A DNA stretch of 64,000 bases, from positions 372,001 through 436,000 of the forward strand of contig NC_014640.1 of NCBI RefSeq assembly GCF_000165835.1, in the 5' to 3' direction. This DNA comes from Achromobacter xylosoxidans A8. Its GTDB lineage: Bacteria > Pseudomonadota > Gammaproteobacteria > Burkholderiales > Burkholderiaceae_B. The notes beneath the pieces were generated by a model, which saw only the letters and a program-made list of their open reading frames with translations, was not told the origin of the DNA and did not search any database. Each line of letters opens with the position of its first letter. The stretch's first letter is position 1. The translations under genes were made by a program, and so were the position numbers. Positions 8,243-16,804 of the stretch are shown piece by piece.

Positions 8243-9004
8243 TCAGTACTTGCCGGTCAGCAGCTCGCCCGCGTTGGGCACGCGCGCTTCCAGGTCCAGC
8301 ACCTTCAGCATCCGGTAGACCGTCGCTGCGGCGGCCGTCACCACCGGCAGGCCCAGGCGATCCTGTGTCGGCTGGATCGATGCCAAGGACGGCATCTGCA
8401 CGCAGGCGGACAACACCACCGCGTCCACGCCGCGCGTGTTCAGGCGCTCCACATGGCTGGCAGGCGCCATCGGATCCTGCGCGCCGACCTTCAGATTGTC
8501 CGGGATCTCCAGCGACAGGCTGTCCTGCACCTCGATGCCTTCGTTTTCGATGTAGTCCACCACCAGCTTGGTCAGCGGCTTCATATAGGGCGTCAGGATC
8601 GAGACCTTGCGCGCGCCGATGGCGTGCAGGCCCTCCACCAGCGCGCCCGCGCTGGAGATCACCGGCGCCGGCGCGCCGTTGTCCACCGTGGCCTGGTGCA
8701 GGCGTTCCTGCGAGACGCGGTGATAACCCAGTCCCTGGCTCATGATCGCCACCAGGCAGGCATAGCCCAGCACGTCCACCCGCGCGTCGGACAGTTCCTG
8801 CGCGCAACGGTCCGATTCGCGGTCCATCGACGCCAGTTCCGCCGCCGTCACCTGCTTCATGCGCATGCGGCTGGAATGGAAGGTGAAACGTTCCGGCGCA
8901 ATGGTCTCGCGCAGGCGCAGCATGGCCGGGATCTCGGTTTCCATGGTGGTGTTGGAACTGGGCACGATCTGGCCGATGCGCAGGGCGCGGGGGGAAGTGG
9001 TCAT
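8243..9004 (-). CDS. Maleate cis-trans isomerase-like Asp/Glu racemase family enzyme
   Basis: 253-aa cytoplasmic enzyme of the maleate isomerase/arylmalonate decarboxylase branch of the Asp/Glu racemase superfamily. The two catalytic Cys are in place: Cys83 (LGYACLVA) and Cys201 (VLSACVQMPS). The N-terminal GQIVPSSNTTMETE matches the carboxylate-binding PSSN motif of maleate isomerases. Maleate isomerase converts maleate to fumarate at the end of nicotinate degradation, but no nic genes accompany it here. Arylmalonate decarboxylase or another dicarboxylate isomerase is therefore possible. It is divergently transcribed from the LysR gene at 9243, its likely regulator. Confidence 0.85.
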   Translation of the reverse strand: MTTSPRALRIGQIVPSSNTTMETEIPAMLRLRETIAPERFTFHSSRMRMKQVTAAELASMDRESDRCAQELSDARVDVLGYACLVAIMSQGLGYHRVSQERLHQATVDNGAPAPVISSAGALVEGLHAIGARKVSILTPYMKPLTKLVVDYIENEGIEVQDSLSLEIPDNLKVGAQDPMAPASHVERLNTRGVDAVVLSACVQMPSLASIQPTQDRLGLPVVTAAAATVYRMLKVLDLEARVPNAGELLTGKY

Positions 9005-9185
9005 GGCGATGCTCCTCGAAAGGCGTAAGAGGGGCCGGCCCGCTGCGATGCGCGGGAGTTCGGCGATACGGAATGCGGATGTCAGCCGATGGCGGAGCCT
9101 GCGGCGGCTAGCGCCGGTCTCATGGCAGGTCCCCGGATGTGCTCGTGTGCTCTATCGGCAGGACTTATTCTGGTCGCCGGGAACG

Positions 9186-9199
9186 ATATTTTCCAATAT
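9186..9199. promoter_or_regulatory. Candidate LysR operator between divergent genes
   Basis: ATATT-TTCC-AATAT inverted repeat in a locally AT-rich stretch, 44 bp before the LysR start and within the 238-bp gap to the maleate isomerase-like gene. LysR regulators usually bind such dyads in the shared divergent region. The assignment rests on position and symmetry only. Confidence 0.5.
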
Positions 9200-9242
9200 A
9201 GTTTTTATCTGGTTTGATATCTTTCCCAAATAACTGACCGCC

Positions 9243-10124
9243 ATGGAAATCCGCCAACTCCGCTATTTCGCCGTGCTGGCCGAAGAACTCAACTTCACCC
9301 GCGCCGCCGCCCGCCTGCACATTTCGCAACCGCCGCTCAGCCTGCAGATCGCGCAGCTGGAGCGCGAACTAGAGGTCAAGCTGTTCGACCGCAACAACCG
9401 CCGCGTGACCCTGACCGAAGCCGGCGAAGCTTTCCTCAACGACGTGCGCGCGCTCCTCGCCAGCCTGAAGGACGCCACCGTGCGGGTCCGCGCCGTGGAC
9501 CAGGGCCTGGCGGGCCGCATCGAAGTGGGCCTGTCCGGATCGCACTTCATGGGCCCAGTCCCCGCCCTGATCGCGCGCTACAAGGCGTCCCATCCCCAGG
9601 TCTCCGTGCTGCTCAATGAAATGAATCCCGCCGCGCAACTGGACGCGCTGCGCGGACACCGCATCGACGTCAGCATCTCCCGCACCGCCGTCGACGACGA
9701 GGAACTACAGTCCATGCCCCTATGGCCCGATCCCGTCGTGGCCGTGCTCCCCAAGGGCCACCCCCTCTCCGCTCGCAAGCGGCTGGAGCTGAAGGACCTG
9801 GCCGGCCAAGCCTTCGTCATGCTGCGCCAGGACACGTCGGCCTTCGCCCGCACCCTGGCCGAAACCTGCGCCCGCGCCGGCCTGCCCCTGTCCGCCGCCC
9901 AAACCGTCGCCGAAGTCCCGGCCCAACTGGCGCTCGTCGCCGCAGGCCTGGGCGTGGCCCTGGTTCCGCGTTCCACCTGCCGCCATGCCACCGACCGGGT
10001 CGCCATCTGCAGCCTGCCCGCCAATATCTCCCGCGCCATGGTCTACGCCGTCACCCGCAGGCTGGGCAGGAGACGCGCGTTGGATACGTTCTTGCAGACT
10101 GCGGCGCAGATGAAGGAGGAGTGA
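9243..10124 (+). CDS. LysR-family transcriptional regulator
   Basis: 293-aa LysR-type regulator. The N-terminal winged HTH (residues 1-60) has the standard FTRAAARLHISQPPLS recognition helix and ends in TLTEAGEAFL. The rest is the periplasmic-binding-like effector domain (about 90-290). It is divergent from the maleate isomerase-like gene, with a candidate operator (9186-9199) between them, so it probably controls that gene and itself in response to a dicarboxylate or aromatic acid. The effector is unknown. Confidence 0.92.
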   Translation: MEIRQLRYFAVLAEELNFTRAAARLHISQPPLSLQIAQLERELEVKLFDRNNRRVTLTEAGEAFLNDVRALLASLKDATVRVRAVDQGLAGRIEVGLSGSHFMGPVPALIARYKASHPQVSVLLNEMNPAAQLDALRGHRIDVSISRTAVDDEELQSMPLWPDPVVAVLPKGHPLSARKRLELKDLAGQAFVMLRQDTSAFARTLAETCARAGLPLSAAQTVAEVPAQLALVAAGLGVALVPRSTCRHATDRVAICSLPANISRAMVYAVTRRLGRRRALDTFLQTAAQMKEE

Positions 10125-10286
10125 GGGCGTAATCGCTGACGGTCCAAAAATGTCGTGGCCATACTGATGCCAGACGCCGGAATCCCGGGAACCGTGCGAG
10201 GTGCGCCATAACATCCAACGCAACGGTGCCAACGAAGGGCAGTGACCGTCGCGCAGCGTCACCATCCGACGCAAGACTCCGCGTAA

Positions 10287-10321
10287 GCCCCAGAAGGCCG
10301 CCCGCGCGGCCGCCCTGGGGC
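10287..10321. repeat. Compound hairpin upstream of the palindrome
   Basis: The outer stem GCCCCAG/CTGGGGC encloses an inner stem GGCCGC/GCGGCC with a 4-nt loop and small internal bulges. No U-tract follows on either strand, so it is more like a REP-type repeat than a terminator. Confidence 0.55.
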
Positions 10322-10413
10322 GGACCCCGCAAGATCTTCGCCAAACCCCAGACCGAGGCCAGAACCCCAAGCACCCAGCTCGTCCCAGCGCCCGTAAAGA
10401 TTCATACAACCGA

Positions 10414-10570
10414 GCCCGGCGCGGCGGCCCAGCCGGTGGCGCGGGGCGTCGATAAGCCCAAGGGAATCCGTAGGGAGCCGAAGGCGTACGAGGATGACGC
10501 AGGGGCAGTCCGGAGCGTAGGCTCCGGACCGCAATCGTTGCCCCGCGCCACCGGCTGGGCCGCCGCGCCG
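10414..10570. repeat. 34-bp inverted repeat with 92-nt structured spacer, right arm split by an IS
   Basis: The left arm (10414-10447) is the exact reverse complement of 10540-10570 joined to 11969-11971 once the IS (10571-11959) and one copy of its 9-bp duplication are removed. That gives 34 of 34 matching bases. The 92-nt spacer (10448-10539) carries its own perfect hairpin: stem 10508-10516 with 10521-10529, GTAG loop. As RNA the unit would fold into a long hairpin of about 160 nt. It may be a dispersed intergenic element, a MITE-like sequence or a structured RNA. I cannot test copy number from one window. Confidence 0.7.
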
Positions 10571-11959
10571 GGGAATGTCAGAAATTTTGTGTTTTAGGCA
10601 TTGTTCTGACATTGCATTGTTTACTGGCTGCCCAGTTGCGGGTCGATACGGTTCCGGGTAAATCGGTCTTCGTAGAGGATGGCGAACTGCTGCATAGCCT
10701 CGGTCCAATGATGTGTGGCCGAACCCCATTTAACGGTGATGTTTCGCAGCGCCAACCAGAGCAGCTTAATCGCCGCGTCGTCGGTGGGGAAGTGGCCGCG
10801 TGTCTTGATGATTTTGCGTAGCTGCGCGTTCACGCTCTCTATCGCGTTCGTCGTGTAGATCACGCGTCGGATCGCAGGTGGGAACACGAAGAATGGGATG
10901 ACGTGTTCCCAGGCGCCTTTCCAGGCCTTGACGATCAAGGGGTACTTCACGCCCCACGGGCTCTTGGCAAACTCATCGAGAGCCTGTTGTGCGGCCTCGG
11001 TGCTGACCGCAGCGTAGATCGGGCGCAACGCCGTGGCGATTGTCCGGCGTTCTTTCCAGCCTGCATAACCCAAGCTATTGCGGATCAGATGCACGATGCA
11101 CGTCTGCAACGTGGTGGCCGGGAACACGACCTCCAGCGCCTGGGGCATCCCCTTTAAACCGTCAGTCACCGCGATCAGGATGTCCTGGACGCCTCGCGTT
11201 TTTAGGTCGTTGAACACCCGCATCCAGAACCTCGCGCCTTCGGTGGTCTCGATCCACAGGCCCAGAATCTCGCGTGTGCCATCGGGTAGCACACCCAACG
11301 CCAGATAGACGGCCTTGTTCTGCACCAAGCCCTCGTCGCGGATCTTGACCCGTAGCGCGTCGAAGAACACCACGGGGAACATCGGCTCCAGCGGCCGGTT
11401 CTGCCAGGTCTGCACTTCTTCCATGACCTCTTCGGTCACCGAACTGATGAACTCCGGCGACACGTCGGTGCCGTACTGTTCGTCCAGAAACGCCCGGATC
11501 TCGCGCACGCTCATGCCACGGGCGTACATCGCGATGATCTTGTCATCAAAACCGGTAAACCGGCGTGCGTGCTTGGGGATCAGGATCGGCGCAAAGGTGC
11601 CGTCCCGATCCCGGGGAATATCCAGCTTCAGCGGGCCGTCATCGGTCAGCACCGTCTTGCTGCTCTTGCCGTTGCGCTGGTTGGTCGACGCCTGCGGTCG
11701 AGTCTGGCCCGCCGGGTAGCCCAGGTGTCGGCCCAGTTCGGCACCCAGAGCTCTCTCGATCAGCGCCTTCTTCAACAGCATGAACGTGTCCTGCACCGCC
11801 TCGGCTGTCATCGGCCCGGTTACAAGTTCATCGAGCAACTGCTCTGCACTGGCCGGTAGCGCCGGCGGGCTGGACTGCTTCGCGGACTTCGGATTGCGTG
11901 CCATGAGCGGTCTCCTTGAAAACCATCATAGGCCTGCACACAAAAATCCTGACACTCCC
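10571..11959 (-). mobile_element. IS256-family insertion sequence with 9-bp target duplication
   Basis: 1389-bp element with one transposase gene on the minus strand. Both ends begin GGGA(A/G)TGTCAG, followed by a shared TTTTGTGT block and an AGGC block with a 1-nt offset: imperfect terminal inverted repeats of about 26 bp. The bases immediately outside are identical: GCCGCGCCG at 10562-10570 and 11960-11968. A 9-bp direct repeat fits the 8-9 bp duplications of IS256 elements and suggests a fairly recent insertion. The target is the right arm of the 34-bp palindrome. Confidence 0.93.
10621..11904 (-). CDS. IS256-family (mutator-type) transposase
   Basis: 427-aa DDE transposase that appears full length, with no frameshift or internal stop. 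The catalytic triad can be placed at the Asp of VVFFDALRVK, the Asp of AVTDGLKGM and the Glu of TTNAIESVNAQLRK. The conserved C-terminal region ends in RFTRNRIDPQLGSQ. The start is an ATG at the right end of the element, close to the terminal inverted repeat. Because the reading frame and both ends are intact, the element may still be mobile. Confidence 0.96.
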   Translation of the reverse strand: MARNPKSAKQSSPPALPASAEQLLDELVTGPMTAEAVQDTFMLLKKALIERALGAELGRHLGYPAGQTRPQASTNQRNGKSSKTVLTDDGPLKLDIPRDRDGTFAPILIPKHARRFTGFDDKIIAMYARGMSVREIRAFLDEQYGTDVSPEFISSVTEEVMEEVQTWQNRPLEPMFPVVFFDALRVKIRDEGLVQNKAVYLALGVLPDGTREILGLWIETTEGARFWMRVFNDLKTRGVQDILIAVTDGLKGMPQALEVVFPATTLQTCIVHLIRNSLGYAGWKERRTIATALRPIYAAVSTEAAQQALDEFAKSPWGVKYPLIVKAWKGAWEHVIPFFVFPPAIRRVIYTTNAIESVNAQLRKIIKTRGHFPTDDAAIKLLWLALRNITVKWGSATHHWTEAMQQFAILYEDRFTRNRIDPQLGSQ

Positions 11960-11967
11960 GCCGCGCC

Positions 11968-11999
11968 GGGCGGCCTTAAGAATCCAAACCCGGCCGCCC
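11968..11999. repeat. Hairpin flanking the IS insertion
   Basis: GGGCGGCC (11968-11975) pairs with GGCCGCCC (11992-11999) around a 16-nt loop. It overlaps the right end of the target duplication and is followed by an A-run on the plus strand. It is the third structured unit in this gap and probably belongs to the same non-coding element as the palindrome. On the minus strand it lies downstream of the M61 peptidase gene, but without a trailing U-tract. Confidence 0.5.
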
Positions 12000-12059
12000 A
12001 AAAAACAAGGACCGTCCCACAACACACGGCCCCAAAAAAACCGAGCGAAGTAAAAACAC

Positions 12060-13838
12060 TCAACCCGTCAATACACAATCCAAAGCCTCAGGCGGACTCA
12101 ATCTAACCCGGAACTCCCTCAACTCATCCCGCCGGAACACATGCACAGTAATCCGGTCCCCCGCCCGATACTGCGCCAGCAACAGCTCCAGCCCCGCCGG
12201 CGCATCCACCCGCAAGCCATCCACCGCCACCAGCACATCCCCGGCAGACAAGCCGCCCTTATGCCCCGCGCCGCCCTCCAGCACCGTCGCCAGCACCAGC
12301 GACTCCCCCTGCTTGCGCGTACGCACATCCAGCGAAGGAATATTGGCCGCCGTCTTCCATTGCAGCTTGATGCCCTGCGGCTCCAGCAATTCAGCCAGCG
12401 GCACATCCGCCGTCCCATAGGCATGGCGTGCAATGAAGAGCCGAGTATCAACGCCCGTGGCCTCGAGAATCAACGCCGGCAGCCCGTCCTCGGCCAAACC
12501 CTGCGGCTTGCCCTGATAAAAGTCACGCCCATAACGGCCCCACAGCAAACGCATCACATCATCCAGCGAGCGTGCCCCGTCCGTTTCCCGGCGGATCAGC
12601 AGATCCAGTCCCAACGCCACCAGCGCGCCCTTGGTGTAATAGCTGACCAGCGCATTCGGCGAATTCTCGTCCTGCTTGTAATAGCGCGTCCAGGCATCGA
12701 ATGAACTCTCCGCCACCGACTGCTTCGTACGCCCCGGCGTGCGCGCCACGCTGGTGATGGTCTTGGCCAGCAGGCGCAGATAGTCGGGCTGCGTGATCGC
12801 GCCCGAACGCAGCAGCAGCAGATCGTCGTAATAGGAAGTGAAACCCTCGAACACCCACAGCAGGCGCGTCAGGTCAGGCTGCGAAAGATCGTAGGGAACA
12901 AAGGCTTCCGGCTTGATCCGCTTGACGTTCCAGGTATGGAAATACTCATGGCTCACCAGCCCCAGGAAACCGCGATAGCCCTCGCCCTGGCCCTGCTGGC
13001 CCATCACCGGCAAGTCCTTGCGCGCCGTCATCAGCGCCGTGCTGGCGCGATGCTCCAGCCCGCCATAGCCGTCGCCCGTGACCATCGTCATGAACACGTA
13101 GCGGTCCGAGCTATCCAGGAAAGGCGCGCGCTTGCTGCGCGGCTCGAAGAACGCGATCTGCGTTTCGCAGATCTTGCGTACGTCTTCCGTGATCCGCGCC
13201 AGATCCAGATTGGGCGCAACCCCGGTGAACACCAACTCGTGTTCCGCGCCATGCGCCACGAAACTCGACACCTGCGGCGTGCCCATCTCCACCGGATGAT
13301 CGATCAGCGCGTCATAGTCGGGCGCCAGGTACAACCCGAAACCATGGCGGCGCGCGGCGCCCTTGTGGCCGCGCGCTTCAGGCAGGCTGGTGTAGACCTT
13401 CCAGCCCTGGATCGAACGCGGCGGAGCCAGGTCCACCAGGCACGGCAGATGGTCCTGGCCATGCACCCGCAGGAACACGCTGGTGCCATTGAAAAAGCCG
13501 TGAGTCTCATCCAGGTGCGCGCCGCGCACCGACAGGTCCCAGGCATAGACTTCGTACTCGACCCGCAGCGGACCCTCGCAGGGCGCGGCCTGCCAGGTGT
13601 GGTTGTCGATCTTCTCGACCGGTACGCGTCGCGAGCCCGAATAGGCCGCCAGCGATTCGATCTGGCGCGAGAAATCGCGGATCAGGTAGCTGCCCGGAAT
13701 CCAGGCCGGCAGCGACAGGCGCTGGCCGCCGGGGGAGGGCGCTGCGATGCTTAGGGTTATCCGGTAGCGGTGTCCGGCCGGGTCGTGGGGCGCGAGGCGG
13801 TAAAGTAGCGGCAGAGCGTTGTCTTTTTCCATGGACAT
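12060..13838 (-). CDS. M61-family glycyl aminopeptidase with PDZ domain
   Basis: 592-aa zinc metallopeptidase. The zinc motif HEYFH is at 297-301 with the downstream Glu in [11 protein letters not shown] (about 333). The GGLEH stretch (259-263) typical of M61 precedes it. The N-terminal third is the M61 beta domain. The C-terminus (about 495-585) reads as a PDZ domain ([16 protein letters not shown]). No signal peptide is evident, so it is probably cytosolic. Two adjacent Met codons exist (13838 and 13832), and I kept the first. The start lies only 31 bp from the divergent enoyl-CoA hydratase start, so the two promoters overlap or sit inside coding sequence. Confidence 0.93.
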   Translation of the reverse strand: MSMEKDNALPLLYRLAPHDPAGHRYRITLSIAAPSPGGQRLSLPAWIPGSYLIRDFSRQIESLAAYSGSRRVPVEKIDNHTWQAAPCEGPLRVEYEVYAWDLSVRGAHLDETHGFFNGTSVFLRVHGQDHLPCLVDLAPPRSIQGWKVYTSLPEARGHKGAARRHGFGLYLAPDYDALIDHPVEMGTPQVSSFVAHGAEHELVFTGVAPNLDLARITEDVRKICETQIAFFEPRSKRAPFLDSSDRYVFMTMVTGDGYGGLEHRASTALMTARKDLPVMGQQGQGEGYRGFLGLVSHEYFHTWNVKRIKPEAFVPYDLSQPDLTRLLWVFEGFTSYYDDLLLLRSGAITQPDYLRLLAKTITSVARTPGRTKQSVAESSFDAWTRYYKQDENSPNALVSYYTKGALVALGLDLLIRRETDGARSLDDVMRLLWGRYGRDFYQGKPQGLAEDGLPALILEATGVDTRLFIARHAYGTADVPLAELLEPQGIKLQWKTAANIPSLDVRTRKQGESLVLATVLEGGAGHKGGLSAGDVLVAVDGLRVDAPAGLELLLAQYRAGDRITVHVFRRDELREFRVRLSPPEALDCVLTG

Positions 13839-13869
13839 ATCTTACTTTCATACTTATTCGGAGACATCA

Positions 13870-14646
13870 ATGAGCGAGTCGTTTGTGCTGGTCGAAACCC
13901 GGGGCCGCGTCGGCCTGCTGACGCTGAACCGTCCCAAGGCCCTGAACGCCTTGAACGATCAACTGATGGATGAGCTCGGCGCGGCCCTGCTGGCGTTTGA
14001 AGCGGATGCCGGTATCGGCGCCGTGGTCATCACCGGCAGCGAAAAAGCCTTCGCCGCCGGCGCCGACATCGGCGCCATGAAAGACTGGTCGTACATGGAC
14101 GTGTATGGCGGCGAGTACATCACGCGCAACTGGGAAACGCTCAAGCGCATCAAGAAGCCCGTGATCGCTGCCGTGGCCGGTTACGCCCTGGGCGGCGGTT
14201 GCGAACTGGCCATGATGTGCGACATCATCATTGCCGCCGACAACGCCAAGTTCGGCCAGCCCGAAATCAAGCTGGGCGTGATCCCGGGCGCCGGCGGCAC
14301 CCAGCGCCTGCCGCGCGCGGTGGGCAAGGCCAAGGCCATGGACCTGGCGCTGACCGCCCGCATGATGGGCGCCGAGGAAGCGGAACGCGCCGGCCTGGTG
14401 TCGCGCGTGGTTGCGGCCGACAAGCTCATGGAAGAAGCCATGGACGCGGCCACCGTCATCGCCTCCATGTCGCTGCCTTCTGTCATGATGGCCAAGGAAT
14501 GCGTCAACCGCGCCTTCGAAGGTTCGCTCAACGAAGGCCTGCTGTTCGAGCGCCGCGTGTTCCATTCGCTGTTCGCGACCGAAGACCAGAAGGAAGGCAT
14601 GGCGGCTTTCACTGAAAAGCGCAAACCGGACTTCAAACACCGTTAA
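13870..14646 (+). CDS. Enoyl-CoA hydratase
   Basis: 258-aa crotonase, the usual length for beta-oxidation enoyl-CoA hydratase. It hydrates trans-2-enoyl-CoA to 3-hydroxyacyl-CoA. The oxyanion-hole segments [10 protein letters not shown] and GYALGGG are present, with the catalytic pair Glu112 (GGGCELAM) and Glu132 (FGQPEIKLG). ATG 13870 is chosen because a GGAGAC site precedes it and the protein aligns with the family from there. An upstream in-frame ATG at 13819 would add 17 unconserved residues overlapping the M61 gene. A strong terminator follows at 14695. Confidence 0.95.
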   Translation: MSESFVLVETRGRVGLLTLNRPKALNALNDQLMDELGAALLAFEADAGIGAVVITGSEKAFAAGADIGAMKDWSYMDVYGGEYITRNWETLKRIKKPVIAAVAGYALGGGCELAMMCDIIIAADNAKFGQPEIKLGVIPGAGGTQRLPRAVGKAKAMDLALTARMMGAEEAERAGLVSRVVAADKLMEEAMDAATVIASMSLPSVMMAKECVNRAFEGSLNEGLLFERRVFHSLFATEDQKEGMAAFTEKRKPDFKHR

Positions 14647-14694
14647 TCCTTGTTACGCGCGGGCCTATGGTCCGAGCGCACCCGGATTCGCCCC

Positions 14695-14722
14695 TCGCGC
14701 CCACTCAGGGCGCGATTTTTTT
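14695..14722 (+). terminator. Rho-independent terminator after enoyl-CoA hydratase
   Basis: Perfect 8-bp stem TCGCGCCC/GGGCGCGA with an ACTCA loop, followed directly by seven T. Confidence 0.92.
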
Positions 14723-14902
14723 GCATGCATGCTCTAGTGCGCGCCGTGTTGCGCCTTGAAACGCTTGGGCAGCACCTTGTTGCAGAGTTCGGTCCTATCC
14801 TGAAAAAGCGTCACCACGAGGTGCCGCGCCAGAGAGGCTTGCCCGAACTGGCAAGCCCGGCGCGGCGGCTCGCTTGCAGACAAAACCAAGAAGGAGCCTT
14901 GC

Positions 14903-16453
14903 ATGCGTACATCTATCGCTACCCGCCGGTGGTCCGCCGCGGTTCTCGCCGGCGCGCTGAGCGCCTGCTTCGTTACCGCCGCGCAGGCGCAATCGCCACG
15001 TCCCTCCTTGCGGCTGGTGTCCGAGACGCCATATCCGGCCGCTTCCGCGCCCGCCGCGCAGATGAGCGAGCAAGAGCTGCGCGACATCGCCATCGACGCC
15101 TATGTCTACGCCTATCCAATGGTGCTGATGGAGCTGGCGCGCCGCAAGGCCACCGCCGTGCAGACGCCGCTGGACGGCAAGGCGCCGGTGAATCAATTCG
15201 GCCACAAGGCCGCCTTCCCGGATCCGCGCGCCGGCGACGTGCCGTGGCCCAGCGCCGATGCGCTCTATTCCAGCCTGTGGTTCGACGTGTCGCGCGCGCC
15301 GCTGATCGTGAACCTGCCCGCCACCGGCGACCGCTATATGGTGTTGTCGGCGCTGGACATGTGGAGCGACGTGTTCGCCTCGCGCGGCACGCGTACCAAT
15401 GGCAACGGCGCCCAATCCTTCGCCATCGTCGGCCCCGGCTGGCAAGGCAGCGTGCCGCCCGGCATGGACGTGATCCACAGCCCCACCGCCACCGGCTGGC
15501 TGATCGGCTGGACCCAGGCGGGCGGCCCGCAAGACTACGCGGCCGTCAATCAGATCCAGGCCGGCATGACCGCCAGTCCGCTGGCCGCGTCCGCCACCGC
15601 TCGGCCCGCCGTCAACCGCGGCTCCCGCAGTGCATATCCGCAGACCGGTCCCGGCGTGGGTGCGGCGCCAATCGGCAGCGACCTGCCGCCGCCCATGCCC
15701 GTGACGGTACCCGACGGCACGCCGGCCGAGCAGGCCGCGGGCATGGATGCCGCCTCGTTCTTCACGCTGTTCTTCGACGTGATGCGCAACAACCCGTCGC
15801 ACGCCAATGACACGCCCATCCTGGACCGCATGCGCCGCATCGGCCTGGACAGCCGCCAACCGTTCTCGTATGGCCGCCTGAATCCGGCTGTGCAGCAGGC
15901 GCTGGCGCAGGCCCAGCCGCTGGCCGGCCGGCGCATCGCCGATGGCGTGTCGCGCCTGGGCACGCCCATGAACGGCTGGAGCACCGTGCTGTCCGGCATC
16001 GGCACCTACGGCACCGACTACACGCGGCGTGCCGCCATCGCCTATGCCGGCCTGGGCGCGCCGACGCCCGAGGACGTGCTCTACCCGGTGACGGTGTCCG
16101 ATTCCAAGGGCCGCGCGCTGAACTCCAACGAGGACTATGTGCTGCACTTCGACAAGGGCCAGTTGCCGCCGGCGAATGCCTTCTGGTCGCTGCACGTCTA
16201 CGACGCGAACCACGGTTTTGCCGACAATCCGGCCAACCGCTACGTGCTGCGCAGCACCGACGGCCTGAAGTACAACGCCGACGGCTCGCTGGACATCTAC
16301 ATCCAGCGCCGCGACCCCGGCGAACGCAAGCGTTCGAACTGGATCGCCTCGCCGGCGGCCGATGCGCCGTTCCTGCTCAGCATGCGCCTGTATTCGCCCC
16401 AGGATACGGCGCTGGACGGTCTGTGGGCGCCGCCGCCGGTCAAGGAAGACTGA
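14903..16453 (+). CDS. Exported DUF1254/DUF1214 domain protein
   Basis: 516-aa protein with a Sec signal peptide (residues 1-29, cleavage near AQA-Q). An N-terminal DUF1254 domain follows (RDIAIDAYVYAYPMVLME, about 58-190), then a Pro/Ala-rich linker with a second predicted helical part. The C-terminal DUF1214 domain (about 380-510) contains NEDYVLHFDKGQLPPANAFWSLHVYD and the RSNWIASP motif near the end. These proteins are periplasmic and their biochemical role is not established. An AAGGAG site precedes the start. It stands alone between two terminator-like hairpins, so it is probably a single-gene unit. Confidence 0.9.
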   Translation: MRTSIATRRWSAAVLAGALSACFVTAAQAQSPRPSLRLVSETPYPAASAPAAQMSEQELRDIAIDAYVYAYPMVLMELARRKATAVQTPLDGKAPVNQFGHKAAFPDPRAGDVPWPSADALYSSLWFDVSRAPLIVNLPATGDRYMVLSALDMWSDVFASRGTRTNGNGAQSFAIVGPGWQGSVPPGMDVIHSPTATGWLIGWTQAGGPQDYAAVNQIQAGMTASPLAASATARPAVNRGSRSAYPQTGPGVGAAPIGSDLPPPMPVTVPDGTPAEQAAGMDAASFFTLFFDVMRNNPSHANDTPILDRMRRIGLDSRQPFSYGRLNPAVQQALAQAQPLAGRRIADGVSRLGTPMNGWSTVLSGIGTYGTDYTRRAAIAYAGLGAPTPEDVLYPVTVSDSKGRALNSNEDYVLHFDKGQLPPANAFWSLHVYDANHGFADNPANRYVLRSTDGLKYNADGSLDIYIQRRDPGERKRSNWIASPAADAPFLLSMRLYSPQDTALDGLWAPPPVKED

Positions 16454-16474
16454 CCTTGTTTTGATGGTATAAAG

Positions 16475-16499
16475 CGCGGCCTCCATTGCGGAGGCCGCG
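16475..16499 (+). terminator. Terminator-like hairpin after the DUF1254 gene
   Basis: Perfect 10-bp stem CGCGGCCTCC/GGAGGCCGCG with a 5-nt loop, 22 nt after the stop. The following T-tract is very short, so termination may be weak or Rho-assisted. Confidence 0.65.
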
Positions 16500-16604
16500 T
16501 TGCATGGCGCAGGGTTTGCGCACCGTGCGTTGCGGGCTGATTCGCGTCCCTAATTTCGTCGGATCCAAGCGTTGTTTGCACCTTACAAACGGCCGAAAGT
16601 TCAT

Positions 16605-16634
16605 TTGCTAGGGTAAAAAGAATCACGCTATACT
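16605..16634 (+). promoter_or_regulatory. Probable sigma-70 promoter of the atp operon
   Basis: TTGCTA (16605-16610) and TATACT (16629-16634) with an 18-bp spacer, in the 351-bp gap between the DUF1254 gene and atpI. The implied leader is about 165 nt. Nothing else gene-like is seen in 16500-16804 apart from a small GTTTG/CAAAC dyad upstream of the -35. Confidence 0.6.
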
Positions 16635-16804
16635 CTGCGGGTTTGACGCTTGCGGGATAAGAACACGTAGCGGCTGACAAGTAGCAGGCACGGCGTTGAT
16701 GAGCCTTTTGAAATCAACGACTTGGCGCCGGCTATGGGAGGCAGCTACGGGCAGCGGGACGCGCCGGTTCTGATAGGGGCAAAGAAGCAAAGCGAGGAAG
16801 TTTG

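Larger units (their letters stand above)
10125..10570. other. 446-bp non-coding stretch with strong hairpins
   Basis: No convincing gene lies here. The only overlapping reading frames (10226-10597 plus, 10051-10374 minus) lack a ribosome binding site and a recognisable domain, and they run through inverted repeats or into the IS end. The stretch contains a compound hairpin at 10287-10321 and the left arm, spacer and most of the right arm of a 34-bp palindrome. It looks like a structured intergenic repeat that later became the target of the IS256-type insertion. Confidence 0.6.

Noticed and set aside
10226..10597. Possible 123-aa gene in the intergenic region before the IS
   Set aside because: It reads through the palindrome and hairpin arms and into the IS end, with no ribosome binding site or domain; better explained as structured non-coding DNA.
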